DNA of 64,000 nucleotides. It comes from Azolla caroliniana. Lineage: Eukaryota; Polypodiophyta. A model generated the notes under the pieces. That model did not search any database and was not told where the DNA came from. It saw nothing but the letters and a program-made list of their open reading frames with translations. Below, piece by piece: positions 34,681-47,600 of the stretch. The stretch's first letter is position 1. Each line of letters begins with the position of its first letter. The DNA lies in contig JBHGNT010000010.1 of the NCBI GenBank assembly GCA_043228905.1, forward strand, positions 806,001-870,000, written 5' to 3'. The position numbers were made by a program, and so were the translations under genes.

Positions 34681-36839
34681 ATAACAAGATCCTTTAGTCT
34701 CATTTTACCTTATTACTTTTTGTACTTAGTAACATTTATTTATTTTGATTTGTTCTCAAAGACGAGACAACACTTACGATGTAATGTCTAGTTTGGTCTG
34801 AGAGTTTGGAGGTGAGGGCATTGAGGGGTGCTGTTGGGTCATGGTAGAGTCCTTGTTTAATATGTCGGCTAAAGTTTCTCCTAGCCCATGAATAAAGTGG
34901 ATGACTGTGAATAGTGGTGTGTTGCAAGGAAAACTTTTGTTAGTAGAGGTATGAAGTATAGTAGAGAGTTAGGAACTTAGGGTGTTGGGGGGTTGTGGTT
35001 GGTTCTAGATGGTAGAATCCTTGTTTGACAATTTGACAATTAGTATATAAGTAAATTAAATGATTGTGTGAGGGGACAAGCTTGATGATTATAGAGGTTG
35101 TAGTGAGCTAGGGTTATGGAAAGATGAGTGCGGTGGTTTTGGTGGCGTCTCTTTTTCCAAAGATATAATTAATTGTGATCCCATCGCCTCCTTGTGGGAA
35201 ACATGTAAATGCACTAGAATATAACCATGATGAGTTCATCCCATTGTTGATAAATAGTTGGTGTTGAGCCAAAGCTCTAATATGTGTTTTGTTGTCTTGT
35301 CCTCAGTTGCCTAAACTCCAACATGTTCTGGAATCCTCTGAACATATTGAGTGCAACATTGTTGGGTCTTCCAATTCATCCTATTGTTGAAGTCTTGTGA
35401 ATAATATTTCGCCTAAAGTAGAGCAATACACAATGCTCTCAAATAGGAGACAATAATGTTATTTGTTTCTCTGTTCTTTAATTATCGATGTTTGCTTAGG
35501 CATATTTTGATCCCTTACGAGGCAAGTAACATAATGCAATGAATAAGACTTGTATCTCTGGGAGATCAATTCAGATTCACATATATATAGCCTCCACATC
35601 CCGTTCCACTACCTGTATGTATGTATGTAAGGCGCATGGGAAGAGAAGTGTGATCCTGCCTAACCCTGATGATGTACTTTGTCTGGTGGTTTGCCTGTAT
35701 CTGAACTTTCATTATAACTCCTTCACTTAATGTAGACCTTTTTCTAGGCTTTGGCCTGTCCCAATAATGAGAAGCATCTTGTCTTATTGTGACCCCTTCC
35801 ATTCTTACCCAATGAATTCAAAGTGTTTCATTTTCATTCCAAAATGTAATTGTAGCTCTAATTATGATGTCTTGTAGACCACAAACTCTTCTTTGATGGC
35901 CTTGTTCCTAACAACATGAGTATCTAGAGAAACAACCTTCCTGCCTTCCTTGGCTGCTTGTATAATCCATGCCATACGTGTTTTTTATGCTTGATTTGCA
36001 TCTTTGTCAAGTCGTCATCAAGGAAGATGAGGGTGCATCCAATCCTCAATAGTATGACTCGCCTTTGAGGTAGGCAATTCCTCCTTACTTCATTGAGAAA
36101 TTGTAGTATGAGTGCTCAATCTTTAATGGTGATTTCTCTTACTCAAGCTTGGTACACAATGTCCTTTCTTCTTGGTTAAGGATGGCGGTTGGTTACTTTG
36201 GGATGCCCATCAATCATGCATTAACTCATCTCGCATGCCTTATCTGTCCTTCTTCAATTGTAGTCTACACCAGTTTAATTCTTTCTTGTTGTACTTGCTT
36301 TTTATCTACTTTCACGCATCCAAAAAAAATTGCGTCAATATCCATTTTACTTTGTCAAACCTATTGTAATGTGTTTTAGGCTTTTTATTTGAGCTTCTTC
36401 AGCTTTTGTGACGTACATCATTACTTCTTGCTGGACAAGTTCTACTCACTTTGTTTTTAAGTTGACTTCAATGTTCTCGAGTTCAGGGTTAACTTCATCT
36501 CTTTTTTCTCAATAATCTTCACTGTCATTGCATAATTCAGTTCAAAGGTGTTTGTTGCCTTCCTCAGGATAAAGATTCAACATTGTTAGGAATTGCTCCT
36601 TGCATTTTACCTCTGCTTGTTTGAGTTTATCAAATTGCAAAGTGTTTTCCAAAGTCTAATTAATTGTACATCCATCATCGTGATGCTTATCGTGGATTCA
36701 ATGTTGTTGTCGGTTGTCAAGTGAGTGATTGCTGGAATGGAGGAAAATATGGTTACTTGTGCATTAAGAAAAGAAGCGAAAAGAAACCCAAAAGTGCAAC
36801 AAAACCTAAAAATGTAACAAACCTTAAAACCCCTAAACT

Positions 36840-37290
36840 CAAGAAAGAAAGAAAGATACAGAAATGTATACTAGAAGCCAAATTCCACATATTGATCTAA
36901 TTGTGATTGCAAATATGGGTGAATTCATGTCATCCATGCCAAAAACATATGAGAGACAAAGAGATGGTTATATATTAATTTCCTCTAGCGAAAGGACCCA
37001 TGGAACCAAAAATCATTACAAAAGCACTCTTTGCAATTGTATGTTGGGAGATTTTTAAATTGTAAAACAAGAAGTAAAAAACAAAGGTTGTCATATTTAC
37101 TTTTTAGCTATGTCGTCAAGTAGACTTTGTAAAGTTAAAAGAGATTCTATCAAATGCCATATTTACTTTCGATGAATGGGTAAATATCCCATTTTTGTTG
37201 TACACCATTTGTCTCATGGGCCAATTTTGGCCTTAGAAGACGTTAATATATCTTTCTTTCTTTCTTTCTCTCTCTCTCTCTCTCTTAGTG
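36840..37290. mobile_element. LINE 3' tails, one in each orientation
   Basis: At about 37190-37286 (plus) the sequence 'tgtctcatgggccaattttg', 'gccttagaagacgttaata', then (CTTT)n(CT)n nearly duplicates the 3' end of the LINE at 61125-61209. This is a severely 5'-truncated copy. At about 36845-36930 a reversed, more diverged version (AAGAAAGAAAGA..ctagaagccaaatt) resembles the tail near 32905-32975. Confidence 0.7.
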
Positions 37291-37439
37291 TTGGATCTCA
37301 TGCTATAGGAGTTAGTTTCATGTAACAAGATTCTAAATATAGCCATACGCATACAATATACTTTATTAGCAAAACAAAGACCATGTTTGGTGTCATTGGA
37401 TATGTATGGCATCAAAGTGAAGGCACATCTTGCTCTTGA

Positions 37440-38040
37440 TATGGGAGTTTGGATGTGAGGTTGAGCACGACCCGGCCGCTACTGAGCATGTTGTTTGCTT
37501 CAATAATTTTCTTGATATTATGTATTAAACTACTTGCAACTATATTCAACTTGAGTTGTTCTCCTTTGTGTGGAGAGCTTCTAAAGTGGTCTAGAAACTT
37601 TTTATTGTTTTTTGGTAGTTGTCCAATTTCCTAGGCGTCCTTGAGCATGCAATTTGGAAGCATCCTTGAGCATTGTCTTTACTATTGATATGTATGTGTA
37701 AACTCTTTGAATGACTCGTGTTTCGTGTTCCTTGAAGTTTTATGGAGTATAAAATTGTCCTCTTGGCCACTAAATATCAATGTAGAAACTTCCTTTGTAT
37801 TTTCTCCATTCCTTTGCATCTTTTGTATTTTCTTTTTTTCATGCGCGAGTTTGTTGAAATATTGCCTTCCCAAACCTTAATTCCATATACCAACGTTTGC
37901 ATCACGCATGCATCAAACACTATCTCTCAAATCTTCCATTTTGCTCAAAGTGGTCAATGCATAAATTCAATCGATTGGCAAGAGGCCCATATAGTTTTTA
38001 TTACGACATACATCCCTTAGCTTGTATAGCATAATCTTTA
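37440..38040 (-). pseudogene. C-terminal fragment of a second LINE lineage
   Basis: Minus strand reads RDSVFDACVMQTLVYGIKVW, then EGNIS, then MKKRKYKRCKGMEKIQRKFL and LVAKRTILYSIKL. This resembles the segment after RT in jockey-like plant non-LTR elements ('..L YG.EVWG..I....W...E..Q..FL'). Stops interrupt it and no RT core is left. The wording differs from the LINE family of the neighbouring copies. Confidence 0.45.
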
Positions 38041-39086
38041 TAATTGTATCATGGAATTCAATCATTTGTAACTTACAATTTATAGACATATACTTGCAAC
38101 AACACGTATTGTATAATTTTAGAATACCTAGCATACAATACACGGAGAATACGTATGTTATGTATGTATTCTACAAGTATTCTTCCTTTTCTTAAAAATA
38201 CTTAGAATACATATTTTATAGATAAAATTCATTAAATACTTAGAGTATGTGTAGAATACTTTAAATACGTAGAATATATTAAATATTTCTTAAAATTTAA
38301 AGTTTTATTTTAAATAATTTCTAAAAAACTTTAAACTTTTTTGAAATGTTAAATACTTCTTAAATACATCGAATACATGTAGAATACTTTATAGAGTATT
38401 CTAAAACATATTCTAAATGTAGAAGACGCATTATTTAACAACTATGGTTTGACATGACAATTATTATTTAAACTAACCTCCTTAATAGAGAAGACAAACT
38501 ATGGGAGTTAAGATAATGATTCAGAAAGGAATTTATAAATTCGACACAATAAGAAGTTAGAGTTCTAAATTCATGCTATGGAGATATACAAGGAGCTGCA
38601 AGACAAAGATCAGCACTTTAATTAATTATCCTACTAATGATATTATGATGCATAATTATAGTCGTGCACAAAAGAGCTTGTTTGGTTACATTGTGATTGT
38701 CATTCTAATTAGTTTGACATAATTATAATCATGTTAATTACACGCTTGTAGATAGACGATAATGATAATGAAAACAATACACTATTTAAATTTACAAGTG
38801 TGTGGAAATCCCCATCGATTCCAAACAATAAATGCCTAATAAATGCTCAAAGATACCCTTTAATATGCTTCAAGGAAATTGATTGAAAACAAGTTCATAT
38901 AGGTAATGATATCAATATCTTGAGTTTCAAAAAGTTAACCCACAGAATATACATGATTCAACTACTTGAAAGAACAATAATATATTGAAGGCAATGATAG
39001 TGCATATGCAACAAAAGTGAGACATAAAGCAACACTAAGATTAATCAATTTGGGCTAATCAAGAGCTAATCAAGCAAATATAGAGG
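38041..39086. other. AT-rich low-complexity intergenic region
   Basis: From 38085 to 38420 the phrases 'aatactt', 'agaatac' and 'taaatac' recur irregularly. No gene seen. Confidence 0.4.
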
Positions 39087-39094
39087 ATGCATAC

Positions 39095-39912
39095 CAGGGC
39101 AGGAATTTGACGGGTGTCATGCCCGTCGAAGGCCATTTTGCCCGTCAAAAACATACACATAATAAAAATGCCCGTCAAGTGACATATAAAGTTGAAATAT
39201 CCATTTTTCATGCAAAAGGCCCCTACAAATTATGCATGTCAAATGACATGTTAAAATTCTATTTTCCATGTCATATATATTATATACATATACATATGTC
39301 ACTTATTATAGATATGAAGTGTGTATTATAATATATTAATACTATATAAAAAAAATTCCAAAAATATATATGTTTTTTATAACACGCTTAAAATAATATC
39401 ATTATCATGTAATAATGGTATATATTCTCAAATATTTATTCTTAATTTCTTTACTAATAATATTAGTTGAAATTTGATTGAAATTTTAAACAATAACCTT
39501 TATTAAATACATACTTTAAGAAGTGTATAACTCTAAGAAGTGTATAACTCTAGGTTTGATTTTAATGTTTTAAGTTTTAAGTTAAAACTAATTTTTTTTA
39601 CTTACATAAAATTTTTAGTTAAAATTAAATTTTTACTAACCTTTTTTTCATACTTATTAGTAAAAACATTAACCTAATATTAATTTTATGTATTTCATTA
39701 TCTTTGTGAGGTAGTTATGTTTATTTGTGCATCTTTGTGCACTTTCTATAGTAATGAAATGTATAACAATGAAGCATAATATAGAACTTTCATTATTAAA
39801 ATTTGTATGTCAAATGACATGTTAGTTTTTGCACTCTTGTGTCATATGACATACATCTTTAAAAAATGCCCGTCAAAAAACTTTTATACTAACCCGTCAA
39901 ATTCAAGCCCTG
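39095..39912. mobile_element. Non-autonomous hAT-type DNA transposon, complete
   Basis: An 818-bp element bounded by exact 8-bp direct repeats ATGCATAC (39087-39094 and 39913-39920). Its termini are inverted: CAGGGC(A)GGAATTTGACGGG on the left and the complement of CAGGGCTTGAATTTGACGGG on the right. CAGGG ends plus an 8-bp duplication are the hAT hallmark. GCCCGTCAA is repeated near both ends, and TGTCAAATGACATG occurs subterminally on both sides. The interior is very AT-rich with no transposase frame, so it must have been moved by a transposase made elsewhere. Confidence 0.88.
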
Positions 39913-39920
39913 ATGCATAC

Positions 39921-42900
39921 CATGTATAGGCCACCAAAGGCATCAATACCCAAAATGAGTCTTCATTTATTATTAAAAGACTGAACATGCTCTTTGTGTT
40001 TGTTGCATGTGTAGAGATGAAAGGGATAGAAACAAATTATTTGCATGAAGAGGTACAATAATACCTTTGTAAAATCTTCTCAATTTGGTGGTATCCATTG
40101 GCCATGACTCGAAAACTACACAATGTATAGACACATAGAGTTTGGAAACTTATTGTCCTTGATAGTGTTTATAACTCTATTGACCACCTTTTCACCTAAC
40201 ATATTTGAAATGCACATAAAGAACACATGCAGACCACAATATGTTTTGAACATATAGGTGTGTTTTCATGAACCCTCGCATTTGAACTTTTTCACTCTTT
40301 CATTTTGTGGAGAGAATTTTGTCTACATGAGACTTTTAAAATTTGTGAAACAAATTATTGCAACATGCATGTTATATCATCAATTTGGGTGCTCTTACAT
40401 AGCTTGAAAATTAGGGAATTATATGTGTTCATGTTCAAGTATGTCTAGCCTGTTTGAACATTGCTAACAAGCATTGGCAAATGTCATGGTATGGTTGCCA
40501 TTTTAGCAAAACAAGTATCAATTCATACTGCATACTTTCTATCACATATTAGAAAAACTTGTTTACTAGGCCTAACTTCATTGAGAGAAAAAAAATGCAT
40601 GTAAGGCTTATATAGGGTGAATATATTCATTGACAAAAAAAATCCTAAGGAGAAACCAACTACAGTCTACAACCATGTACAATTTGCTATGCTGGTAGTT
40701 TGAAATTTTTACTTTAAACCATTTATTTCATAGATTTCTTAGATTTCAAGATGCAAGAGTTTTCTTATGAGTTTGATAGCCACCAATACCATAATTTGCT
40801 TGTGAAGCTACAGAAAAACTATGGAATTTGCATAAGTATGCCCTTCAACTCATCTCATAGTACACCTCATTCTCCACAAAATATTATTGTATGCAATATG
40901 TTACAATGTTCAATTGGCACCAGCTAATTGATTGTACACAATGTCCTTGAATGATTATAGTATGAATTTTGAATGTGAGTGTTGGAGCCACCTAATAAAA
41001 GGACATGATAAAAAATGCATAGATGCACCCTTTTATCCATGTTACAAAAGTTACGTAGGTGTACATATACATGGTTTTATTCAATGCAAATGTACGTGTG
41101 AATAATACATTATTTGGCAAACAATGCATGATTACATAATTAACAAAGACAACGTGTTTCTAACGCAATGTGAAAGCATTGCCTTTACACATTGTGTAAG
41201 AACCCTAGACATCTTGACCAATTACAACTTTAGATCACAAGAAACAAGTACATAAGTTGTATTGGAGAAACAGAGATAACATATGAATCCCGTAGAGCCA
41301 CATCATGGCCGATTTGATGTGTATATACAATAGCCAAATAGTTTTGTATACCATATCTCCAAGATTACTATGCTCCACTTCCCCCAAACCGCAAATGATC
41401 ACATGTTCCACAAAGTCGCCTTATCTAGAAATCTATCATTTGTGCTTAAAGTTTTGTGAGATTATGCTTGTGTGTTCAAGTCTTGAGCAAATGAGCAAAG
41501 GTTTAAATGCGAAGTCCACTTGAGAAGTCTTGATAATTGGTTTGAGTTATTGTTATTGGTTCAACAAGATTAACATTGACCGGTTTCCTAGCACAAGAGT
41601 GGATAAAAAAAATGGTCCAAGAAAGAAAAAGATGATAAATCATATGGTTACAAACTTAAGCTAATTATGTACCATTTATAGGCATCTTCACGTGTATAGA
41701 TGTAAACACGTATAGATGCAACCATACATATAAGAATTTAGATGCACGTGCATATACAAATGCTCTATGGATCTTAATGTGAAATATATTAAGCATTCTT
41801 TTTATCTCTATGTTAAATCTGTTGTACACAAAAATTGCAAGTTTGAAAATGACATCAATTGTATGCTCATAACATTCATATGAGGTTAAATAGTTATTTG
41901 CCACTAGCATGGGCCTACAAATAATGTGTGTTTCGTATAGTGCAATCGTTATGCAAATAACACATTCTTTCAACTATCTTGTTCACCTTATATACAACCA
42001 TATGTTGCCCAACGTAAGCCAATAGTTTTATGATCAAATTTGACATTAATTCCTTAATATGGTTTTAGAGCCTTTGAAGGGAGAGTTACATGTTGAATTT
42101 TATTTTTTATTATTTGATAGAAATAAGTTGATCATTGTCGTCATTCTTTTGGGAAAACAAAATTTGGTTAAAAGTTACATGATTGGATAGTTTCATGTAG
42201 CTTTTCCCTTTCACTGTGAGAGAAGGGTAGCTAGCTACAAGTGATATGGAGCCAATATGTTATGAAATCTTGATTCAGATATAACAATTAGAAAAAAATG
42301 TAGAATTTCTTAAGGCTAGTGGCTTATTCGAGGATGGTTGAAGTCAATAATGGAGGAAATTGTCTAAGAATTGAATATTATATTTGTCAAGCAATAAACA
42401 ACATACAAAGGTAGTCAACAAAGTTCCAAGTCATGGCCATTCTCATTCTTAGATGTGGAGCAAACAAAAATAATTTTAACACTAGAAAGATTGTTCATAG
42501 AATCAATTACAAAAGCACCAGTGATGCATGTACAAATGGGTGATTGATGGCAATAGAAAACCGGAGACTAGTCAATGTTCACTAGTAATAAAAGCCACAA
42601 GGATGGGTTCATGAGAGCGGGGTTGATATTTGTTGGGGCTTAATGGATGAATAAAAACATGTGTCACAATAATGATGTTTAACGAGACAAAATAGTTAGC
42701 AAGTATCATCATTGGGTTACCTAACCGTCTTCGTACATTGTTCTTCTTATGGTATATGATGGAAAACAAAGGCACCTTCATCTTGTCCAACCAATAAGGA
42801 TTGGCAGAGGGGTACATCCATTGGAGGGGTAAAGGGAACACATGACTTCTGTCCATCCATTGGGTTTAGAGGGAACACTATCCAATCTATATATTGTCTT

Positions 42901-44230
42901 TAACCTAGTTTTGAATAAGAGTTGATTATTTCCCCCCTTGACTCTTTCTCTTTCATATTATAGCACCCTAACTTTCTCTCTCTCTCACACAGACACACAT
43001 TTGTAATCATGATTTGTCTTATAGGCTGATTTTGGCCTCTCATTGAAAAACTAATTTATTTATTTCATTTTTTTTCCCAATCTCATTGGCCATTAACGCG
43101 CACGACCTTCTTATTAGCTTGGTAAGGCCGATATTGACACCATCAACTATGCAAGATTTCATGGGGTGACATATACCTCTCACCTTATCATATTGTAACT
43201 TTACGTCCTTGTCTCAGTCTCGAGATGTAGGATTTGTAATATTTTTATGCACTATTTTCCTGTTCCACAACCTTTGTTATTGTTATTTTCTTCCTTAAGC
43301 CTTATTTCATTTTAGGCTTCTTATATACATTAACATAATTTTTATTTCCCTTTCCCTTTCTTTTGGTTTCACCTCCAACAATTCCAATTCAAACAACGGT
43401 TCAACTTAGAACCTCTTGGGTGTCTCAATGACGCTCAAATGCCTTTAGCCTCAAGCCATTTCAAACAAACGACAACATGCAACATATAGCTTCCTAGAGT
43501 AGGTTCACATGCAACATACAAATAAATGACATACGGCATGCATCTTGTGCATACAGTTTATCGAGCGAGAGAGTGCGGAGGCACGTTTGACTTTAATGAC
43601 ACCTCTCAAAAATGTAATGGTAATCCACAAAGCGAATATTTTGTCTACAAAGTAATCGTGACAGCTTTCTCATTCTGTGAACCATCACCGTTGATGTGTA
43701 TGTCGGTATGAGTTCCATGACAACCGATCAAGGCTCCAAACTAGTCCTAGGCTTTCCTGTGAGTGTTGCATGTCACATGGCTTTTACCTTGAGGTGTTTC
43801 GTAGGGCACACATTACAAGGGGCTTCCGGATCTACCTCTCCTATGTGAACAAAGGCTTAATATAGCAAGCATGTGCCAAGGGTTGTACGAACATAGATAG
43901 ATAGATAGGTATGTATGGTGTCGCCTTTAGGCTTTTACCGAAAGAGAAAAGAGAGAAAGGATAGGTAGGTATCACTACTCGACGCACCGAAACCGAACGG
44001 GGTCGAAAGTGAGAGGAGGGCTATTGGGAGGTGAGAGGAATGAGAAATGGTTGGTTACTTAGGAATGGTATTCCTATTCCTAAATTCTAATCAATCAAGA
44101 GAGAAGAAGAGTAGCCAATCTCTCCTTTTTAGAAGAAGAAGAAGAAGAAGAAGAAGAAGAAGCCCACATGAAAAGGTATTCTCCTTCACAGAAGAGTGTG
44201 GGCAAGGCAGGCAATGACAAGTGTTAGGAT
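39921..44230. other. Intergenic, no gene recognised
   Basis: AT-rich, with short shadow frames only. From about 43950 the base composition rises and a (GAA)n run occurs at 44131-44162, probably the promoter region of the SPL gene. Confidence 0.4.
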
Positions 44231-44251
44231 GAGTACATGAAATTGGTGAGT

Positions 44252-44296
44252 ACTCTCTCTCTCTCTCTCTCTCAGTTCACACACACACACACACAG
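44252..44296. repeat. (CT)n then (CA)n tract in SPL leader region
   Basis: CT repeats at 44252-44273 are followed by CA repeats to 44296, about 370-415 bp upstream of the proposed SPL start codon. It resembles the pyrimidine tracts upstream of MAP65 and germin. Confidence 0.85.
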
Positions 44297-44665
44297 AGTT
44301 TTTCCTTTTCCCCTCTTTACCTTTATCTTTCTTGGGCATGCTCTGTTCCCCCCTCACCATTTCATCTCCAACTTCCCCCAACCAAAGGAGGGACTCTCAT
44401 TCAGTATTCAGCATCCAGCATCCAGCATCCAGCATCGATTTGTTTTCTCTGTATAAAACATCTGATCCGTTTCATTGGGGTTTTGATCCCCCCCCCCCCT
44501 CCCCCCCCTCGCAAAACAGCTTAAAGAGTTACCTATCCCTCAATTGGCTCCTGAAACTCTGCGGAAGTTGCTTGGCCGCTGCATCAATTGTTGGCAAATT
44601 TTATCAGCAATCCTCTTGGGTTGGAATTTTATGTGCTGCCGCATGGAGATTCACATGCATTAGAT

Positions 44666-47600
44666 ATGTTCTTTCGAGATCCAATGGAGAAATTGCAAGG
44701 AATTCAATATAGAAGCGAAGATGTCCCAGCCATGCAATTCTGGCCCATTCAACATGAATTTTTCCCAAGTCAAAAGGCTCAAATTGCATCTGACTTGGAG
44801 GAACCAACTGTGAGGAGTAATTTTACCGATGTAAATAAGGCCAAGATAGATGCTTTTGGTAGCATGAATTGGAAGGATTCTTGGGAGTGGGATAGTTTCG
44901 TTATGTCTGCCCGCCCATCTTCTATGAATACCAACGCATCACCACAGGTTCATCATGGTTCTTCTATACCCATATCCTCCTCCTCATTCCACAAACGTGA
45001 AGCAAATGAGTTGGTATCTAATGAACCAACCTTGCTTGAACTTGGGCTAAGCTCCTCATTATCATCAACAAGAAGAAAAACAGATGATGATAATCTCTTA
45101 GCTTTAAAGCTTGGTGGGAATGGTCACATGTGGAGATCAGAGGAAATTCCACAACAGAATGTCAAAAGGAGTAGGCATTCACCACCGGAAACGCAACCTC
45201 CCCGGTGCCAGGTTGATAACTGCACTATGGATCTGAAAAATGCAAAGGATTACCACCGTCGTCATAAGGTCTGTGAGCTCCATGCAAAGGCCTCAAAAGC
45301 TCCTGTATCTGGCATGTTGCAAAGGTTCTGTCAGCAGTGTAGCAGGTTTGTATTTTATTGTTATATAAGCAGTTGGACATTTGCATACAAATGACTGTAC
45401 CAATTATGCAATCGTGTCTTATATACTTGTTGCTACATATATTGCACTTTTGCACACATACGTATTATTCTATCTCTGGCTATGAATTTAGTTCTATGTG
45501 ATTAATTTCACATTTGCACACATCCACCATGCAATATTGTGCTATGAACTTATTTCACATTTGCACACATACCCACCAGCCAAGCTTCAAGTACATACAT
45601 AAGGGGATTAGATCTATGTTTTTAACAAAAGGAAGTTGATACTTTTTCAGATTCCATGTGCTACACGAATTTGATGACGACAGAAGAAGCTGCCGGAGAC
45701 GGCTGGCTGGGCATAACCGGCGGAGAAGAAAGAATCAACCAGATGCAACTGCTGCTTTAGCAAGTATTTTGGCTGATCAAAATGCTCTCTCAAAGATAAT
45801 GAATCCACTAGGTCCACTTCAAGGTTGGGTTTACGCTTTTCTTGAACTGTTTTGTGTTAGTGGTAGACTAAGTAAGGATAAATCAGAAAGTTTTCTATTT
45901 CAATAGGTGTGGGACTTTTTATCAATTTAATTGGCACAAACCTATTAAGGATTCATTGGAATGTGCTCCAATGAATCTGGCTAAGTGCAAATTTTAGTTT
46001 TAGTTGGTGTTGGCACTTGTCACATCGTAGAAAAATAATTTAGTTTATCCATGAGAAAGAATATTTGTGTAGGAAGTCTGACAGAACATGATATGAGATA
46101 TTTCACATATTGAGATGAAGAGCATAGCAAATGAGAAATAATGAATTTTGTCTGTTTTAAATAGTGTCATATGCATCAGTTATGGGATTATGCGAGGTTT
46201 TTAAACTGGGTAAAAATTTGAAGTGGGGTATTTTGACTGAATAGAAAATTAAGGTTCAAGCTTTTTCTCTTTTTTCTCTCCAACAGCAAAGGATGAAGTT
46301 GACAAGCTTCTTAAGTTACTTGGTGGGGGAGAGACACTTTTGGAGACCCTAATGAGCTCAGCTGCAACAATAGGAGAGACATGCAACAAATCTTCAGCTC
46401 TAGGGGCTGCAACAACCAATAACCTTGTGAATACAATTGCCAAGTCACAAGTCCTTGGCAATCTGTTGCTTTCGAACCCCAATCTGACTTGCAACTTGTC
46501 AGCTACAACAGCATCTACTGGAGCTTCAATTGCAGCTCTTTCTAATGCAGTTCTGTTATCACTTATGCAATCACAACAGAAGATTGATGCAAATGTGAGT
46601 AGTGGTGATCATATCCCTAATAATGAAAGAAATTCAGAGATTTGCACAAATGCATTTAGTCCTGGAAAAGTTACCCAGCAAGATACATTTGCCGTGCCCA
46701 ATTTTAGGGCTCAACCAATTTCTGCTACATTGCCAAACTCAGGTTTAATGGGGAAGCCTATTACACCTCCCATATGTAGTGACAATTCAAATGAATCCAA
46801 TGGAGATTCTGCAGATGAAAGGATTCATAGTGGTTATACTCAAGAGGGAGGCTATCAAGAAAGGTATCCCAGAAATCTCATGGAAGGACAAATTCAAGAT
46901 TGTGACAATGAAAAGAACTTCCCAACAGCCAGAGTTCAGAATTTAGGTTGCATAGAGAGTCACTCTCCCGATGAGCATTTTGATACAGTGGTTGTGGGTT
47001 CTGATCATTCCTCAGATACCAGTCTCGACAAGCAGGTATTTGTTCTTTCAACATGTGTATGTACTACATATATGTGAGCACACTGAAGTTAGTAAAATGA
47101 AATTGACAACTTTGTACTTTTGTGAGCTGGATACTTTACACATAAAGGTTGCATTGTATGTTCAAGAAACTATCGATGTATTCTTTGATTTGTTTGTGCT
47201 TTCCCATCTGGATCACCTTTAGGTGACCTGTTACGGGCCTGACCATATAATATCCCATGGTGAGAATTTACCGTAGTATTCTATACACATGGATAAAGTG
47301 TGAGGGTTAAACGAGAGTGTAAAGAAGGGGAGGATTACTTCTAATCCTTGGGATTGAGCCAAACCTAAGGCCCCCATGCCAGTTCACACTTGGCCTTATG
47401 GGTTGTCTCAATCCCAAGGATTAAAAGTAATCCTCCCCGTCTTTACACTCTCGTTTAACCCTCACACTTTATCCATGTGTATAGAATACTACGGTAAATT
47501 CTCACCACGGGATATTATATGGTCATGCCCATAACATGACCTGTTTGGAATCTTATCTTGTTAAAGAATTAAGTTCATTCTCATCATATAGTTCATGGAT

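Larger units (their letters stand above)
32880..36700 (-). mobile_element. Degraded LINE copy with inverted RT segment
   Basis: Minus-strand frames read from high to low coordinate. First comes a Lys/Glu-rich, possibly ORF1-like part (about 36660-35850). Then an endonuclease remnant (LFIALCYLPRKGSKYA near 35480; FTCFPQGGDG near 35120). Then the region after RT (LVAGLPMDMWIQIASPLVKMLS, 34398-34190; RITQKAFEALKQMVQ near 33890). Finally a Cys/His knuckle (CEEDIECEEHFLCRCLDY, about 33500) and a tail-like patch (about 32905-32975). Each part aligns by eye with the fuller LINE at 57-61 kb. The RT piece at 34378-34500 runs in the opposite direction. Frameshifts are numerous, so it is inactive. Confidence 0.7.

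Noticed and set aside
44588-44665. SPL translation starting upstream of 44666
   Set aside because: The frame is open back to a TGA near 44552 but contains no ATG before 44666; a TTG start is unlikely in a plant nuclear gene.
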